Below, piece after piece: positions 61,478-64,000 of a DNA stretch of 64,000 bases. Position 1 is the stretch's first letter, and each line of letters opens with the position of its first letter. The stretch comes from an uncultured Dorea sp. (GTDB lineage Bacteria > Bacillota > Clostridia > Lachnospirales > Lachnospiraceae). The DNA lies in contig CAJUMF010000009.1 of assembly GCA_910586965.1 (NCBI GenBank), positions 47,982 to 111,981 on the forward strand, in the 5' to 3' direction. Made by a program: the position numbers and the translations under genes. Below the pieces are notes generated by a model. That model was given only the letters and a program-made list of their open reading frames with translations. It did no database searches and had not been told where the DNA came from.

Positions 61478-62173
61478 TTAGTGGTCACTGCTCCTCAGCC
61501 TCCTCTCCAGTATATTCACAAGCTTTGTAAATACAATCACCATCGCCAGATAGATAACTGCAACTGCAAGCAGGGGCATCAGAGCGTCATAGGTTCGGCT
61601 CCGGATAATATCTCCGCCCTTTGTGAGATCCTGCAGGGCAATGTAACCGGATACGGAAGTTTCCTTTAACAGAACAATAAACTCATTACAAAGTGCAGGA
61701 AGCACATTCTTAAAAGCCTGGGGCATAATGATGTACCGCATCGTCTGGACATAATTGAATCCAAGACTCCGCCCCGCCTCAAACTGCCCGTTGTCAACAG
61801 ACATGATCCCGGAACGGAATATCTCCGCCACGTAGGCGCCGGAGTTAAATCCGAACGCCATCACTGCAACTACAACCTTACTGATGTCCCGCGCACTTCC
61901 GAATATCACAAAATAGATGATGAGAAGCTGGACAACCACCGGCGTCCCACGGATGACCGTCAGATACAGCTTGCAAAACACGTTTAAAACTTTAAGTTTC
62001 CCCGTCTTATCATAGGTAGAACGCACCACAGCCACGAAAAAACCTAGTACGATACCGATAATGACTGCAAAGAATGTCACCTGCAGCGTTGTCACAAGCC
62101 CGTCCGCAATATACTTCCACCGATCATCAGTAATGAAGTTATTTACAAATTTATCCTGTAATTCCTGAAACAT
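61478..62173 (-). CDS. polar amino acid ABC transporter permease
   Basis: This 231-residue HisM/GlnP-type permease has about five membrane helices. Conserved parts are GTPVVVQLLIIYF, AYVAEIFRSGI and GRSLGFNYVQTMRYIIMPQAFK. It forms a homodimeric channel with the GlnQ-like ATPase and receives an amino acid from the lipoprotein encoded 19 bases upstream. Confidence 0.93.
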   Translation of the reverse strand: MFQELQDKFVNNFITDDRWKYIADGLVTTLQVTFFAVIIGIVLGFFVAVVRSTYDKTGKLKVLNVFCKLYLTVIRGTPVVVQLLIIYFVIFGSARDISKVVVAVMAFGFNSGAYVAEIFRSGIMSVDNGQFEAGRSLGFNYVQTMRYIIMPQAFKNVLPALCNEFIVLLKETSVSGYIALQDLTKGGDIIRSRTYDALMPLLAVAVIYLAMVIVFTKLVNILERRLRSSDH

Positions 62174-62192
62174 ACCTTATCCTTATCTGCTG

Positions 62193-62969
62193 TTACTCAG
62201 CATCTGATTTAATATACTTTGCAACAATCTCATCAAGTTTGCCGGATTCCTTTAAGCTCTTAAGGGCGCCGTTTACCTTCTCAAGCAAATCATCATTATC
62301 TTTCGCAATGGCAATCGCATACTCTTCCTCGGTAAACGCTTCGTCAAGGATCTTAAGCCCTTCTGCATCTTTTACAAATTCTTTTGCCGGTTCTCCGTCG
62401 ATAACTACCGCGTCAATCTTCTCCTGTGTGAGTGCCTGTACAGCTTCAAAACCTTTATTATACTGCTCAACCTCTGCGTCCTTGATATCGCTTGCGTAGA
62501 TATCGCCTGTCGTTCCGAGCTGCACGCCTACTTTCTTCCCTGTTAGATCATCCGGCCCTGTAATCACACTACCCTCTTTTACGATAACAACCTGTGTTGC
62601 CTTTGCATAGGTATCTGAAAAATTCACATTCTTAAGACGACCTTCTGTCACCGTCATGCCTGCCACACCGATATCCGCTTTCCCGCTGTCAACTGCCGGA
62701 ATGATAGAATCAAAGGCCATATCCTCAATCTTAAAATCCATCCCAAGTTCTCCGGCAACTGCTGCTGCCATCTCGGCATCGATGCCCACAATATCATCTC
62801 CCTCATGGAACTCATACGGCGGGAACTCCGCATTGGTAGCCATAACAAGCGTCTTCTTTTCCTCTCCCTTGGCTTCTTCCTTTTCGCCCTCGTCCTTGCT
62901 GCTGCCACATGCCGCCATGGAAAATACACATGCCGAGATTAATAACATACTGATCAACTTCTTCATATT
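62193..62969 (-). CDS. amino acid-binding lipoprotein (SBP_bac_3)
   Basis: This 258-residue family-3 binding protein has lipobox MAACG near residue 20. The mature domain contains TNAEFPPYEF, GIDAEMAAAVAGELG, GMTVTEGRLKNVNFS and KKVGVQLGTTGD. ATG 62969 follows GGAGGAG. The ligand is a polar amino acid not determinable here. Confidence 0.92.
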   Translation of the reverse strand, partial: NMKKLISMLLISACVFSMAACGSSKDEGEKEEAKGEEKKTLVMATNAEFPPYEFHEGDDIVGIDAEMAAAVAGELGMDFKIEDMAFDSIIPAVDSGKADIGVAGMTVTEGRLKNVNFSDTYAKATQVVIVKEGSVITGPDDLTGKKVGVQLGTTGDIYASDIKDAEVEQYNKGFEAVQALTQEKIDAVVIDGEPAKEFVKDAEGLKILDEAFTEEEYAIAIAKDNDDLLEKVNGALKSLKESGKLDEIVAKYIKSDAE

Positions 62970-63039
62970 CATAATTATCTCCTCCGTTTTTTGCATAAAA
63001 ATACATTACAGCAGATATTTTATCATATTTCAGGCAAAA

Positions 63040-63083
63040 AGCAAGTGGGTTTTTCTACATATTTTCATAAAAACCCACTTGCT
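63040..63083. terminator. bidirectional terminator before the amino acid ABC operon
   Basis: AGCAAGTGGGTTTTT (63040-63054) pairs perfectly with AAAAACCCACTTGCT (63069-63083); it ends the uppP transcript on the minus strand. Confidence 0.9.
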
Positions 63084-63094
63084 CATCTGCATAT

Positions 63095-63922
63095 TTACAC
63101 AAATACCATTTGAATCAATGTCATAAGCACAATCAATCCTCCCAATATAATCCGGTAATACCCAAACACCTTAAAATCATGCTTTTTAATATAGCTCATC
63201 AAGAATTTGATCGCAAAAATAGATACTACAAAAGAAACCACACAGCCAAACAGCAAAAGTCCCAACTCCTGTCCGGTAAATTTGAAACCGAATTTTAAAA
63301 GCTTCAAAAGACTGGCGCCAAACATTGCCGGAATCGCAAGGAAAAATGTAAACTCCGCTGCCACCTCCCTGGAAATGCCGATCATCAATGCTCCTACTAT
63401 CGTCGCTCCCGAGCGGGAAGTTCCCGGAATCAGCGCAAGCATCTGGAAAACTCCGATCCACACAAGCATCCCCACTGTCAGATCAGAAATCCTTTTGACA
63501 GACGGCTTCTTCCCTTGATTACGCGTCTCAATAATGATAAACAATACACCATACACAATTAGCATGATTGCTACCGGAAGGGGTTTATAAAATATCTTAT
63601 CAAGAATGTCATTAAATGGTATCCCTATAATAGCCGCAGGAAATGATGCAATAACTACTTTGATCCACATCTGCCAGGTAAGCATCTTCTGCTTATTTGT
63701 CTTCGTCGGAGAAAACGGGTTAAGCTTATGGAAATACAATACGACCACGGCCATGATCGCACCTAGCTGTATCACTACGTTAAACATCTCCATAAACGCA
63801 TCGCTTAATCCTGGTTTTAACAAATCCCCCACTAAGATCAAATGTCCTGTACTGCTTACCGGAAGCCATTCTGTAATTCCTTCCACAAGTCCAAGAATAA
63901 ATACTTTTAATACGTCCAGCAT
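63095..63922 (-). CDS. uppP: undecaprenyl-diphosphatase (UppP/BacA)
   Basis: This 275-residue membrane protein has about seven helices and both active-site motifs: GLVEGITEWLPVSSTGHL with the catalytic Glu and Ser, and IPGTSRSGATI with the phosphate-binding Arg. It recycles undecaprenyl diphosphate to the monophosphate carrier for peptidoglycan and other wall polymers, and its overproduction gives bacitracin resistance. ATG 63922 follows AAGGGAG. It is a single gene. Confidence 0.95.
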   Translation of the reverse strand: MLDVLKVFILGLVEGITEWLPVSSTGHLILVGDLLKPGLSDAFMEMFNVVIQLGAIMAVVVLYFHKLNPFSPTKTNKQKMLTWQMWIKVVIASFPAAIIGIPFNDILDKIFYKPLPVAIMLIVYGVLFIIIETRNQGKKPSVKRISDLTVGMLVWIGVFQMLALIPGTSRSGATIVGALMIGISREVAAEFTFFLAIPAMFGASLLKLLKFGFKFTGQELGLLLFGCVVSFVVSIFAIKFLMSYIKKHDFKVFGYYRIILGGLIVLMTLIQMVFV

Positions 63923-63954
63923 ATCATTCTCCCTTCATATTTATACTAATCACC

Positions 63955-63977
63955 AACCCCCACTTCAAGTGGGGGTT
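63955..63977. repeat. perfect hairpin at the window edge, possible IS200/IS605-type end
   Basis: AACCCCCACTT (63955-63965) pairs perfectly with AAGTGGGGGTT (63967-63977) around one base. A second small GCCC/GGGC hairpin follows at about 63986-63997. Two adjacent hairpins of this form resemble IS200/IS605-family ends, but the transposase, if any, would lie outside the window. A plain terminator of a gene to the right is the alternative. Confidence 0.4.
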
Positions 63978-64000
63978 TGAAAAACGCCCCCAAGGGCTCT

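Overview
The window reads as the chromosome of an anaerobic gut Firmicute, most likely a member of the Lachnospiraceae or a close clostridial relative. The grounds are AAGGAG-type ribosome sites before almost every gene, sigma-A promoters with TTGACA/TATAAT boxes, a glycyl radical enzyme with its activase, a YesM/YesN-type two-component system, many lipoprotein-dependent ABC importers, and no outer-membrane genes. Genus assignment is inference. No rRNA or tRNA gene was seen.

Layout. (1) 1-3140: a TetR-flavodoxin pair under a consensus promoter with a 20-bp-arm palindrome, lying between two near-identical copies of the 5' half of an Rpn-type nuclease gene. (2) 3264-13928 (minus): an alpha-galactoside locus with sensor kinase, AraC-type response regulator, two related sugar-binding lipoproteins, a YesL-like membrane protein, two permeases and a GH36 alpha-galactosidase. 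Two of its genes, the regulator and the main binding protein, carry single-base frameshifts in homopolymer runs. (3) 14105-16209 (minus): an AT-rich operon of three overlapping genes (unknown protein, winged-helix/zinc-ribbon protein, Mrr-like PD-(D/E)XK nuclease). It is the best candidate here for an undescribed, probably defence-related, system. (4) 16442-24352: a hydroxyproline dehydratase-like glycyl radical enzyme with activase, a small SpoT-like HD hydrolase, and a large RND exporter carrying a coiled-coil insert. (5) 24543-24721: a 179-bp long-hairpin element. (6) 24845-38413: an SDR oxidoreductase, proline iminopeptidase, AAA/PD-(D/E)XK protein, dipeptidase plus amino acid permease with a divergent TetR, a GNAT toxin-antitoxin-like pair, peptidase T, and an ABC exporter next to an ECF sigma/anti-sigma pair. 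(7) 38598-39640: an XRE regulator, a PBECR-like nuclease and a structured small RNA with its own promoter and terminator. (8) 39653-51952: a YitT protein, then a sugar-acid-type operon with MarR regulator, Opp/Dpp-type importer, mandelate-racemase-family dehydratase, a divergent enolase-like protein and two glycerate-2-kinase paralogues. (9) 52018-60617: a GH32 fructosidase, Gfo/Idh dehydrogenase, two sugar isomerase/epimerases, an ABC sugar importer and a divergent AraC regulator. (10) 60742-63922: a polar amino acid ABC importer and UppP. A hairpin resembling an IS200/IS605 end lies at the right edge.

The genes describe a scavenger of plant- and host-derived oligosaccharides, sugar acids, peptides and amino acids, with each catabolic island carrying its own regulator. 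Between these islands are small nuclease, toxin-like and repeat modules typical of accessory DNA. Starts were reassigned where a good ribosome site and family alignment favoured a codon inside the longest open frame; these are stated per entry.
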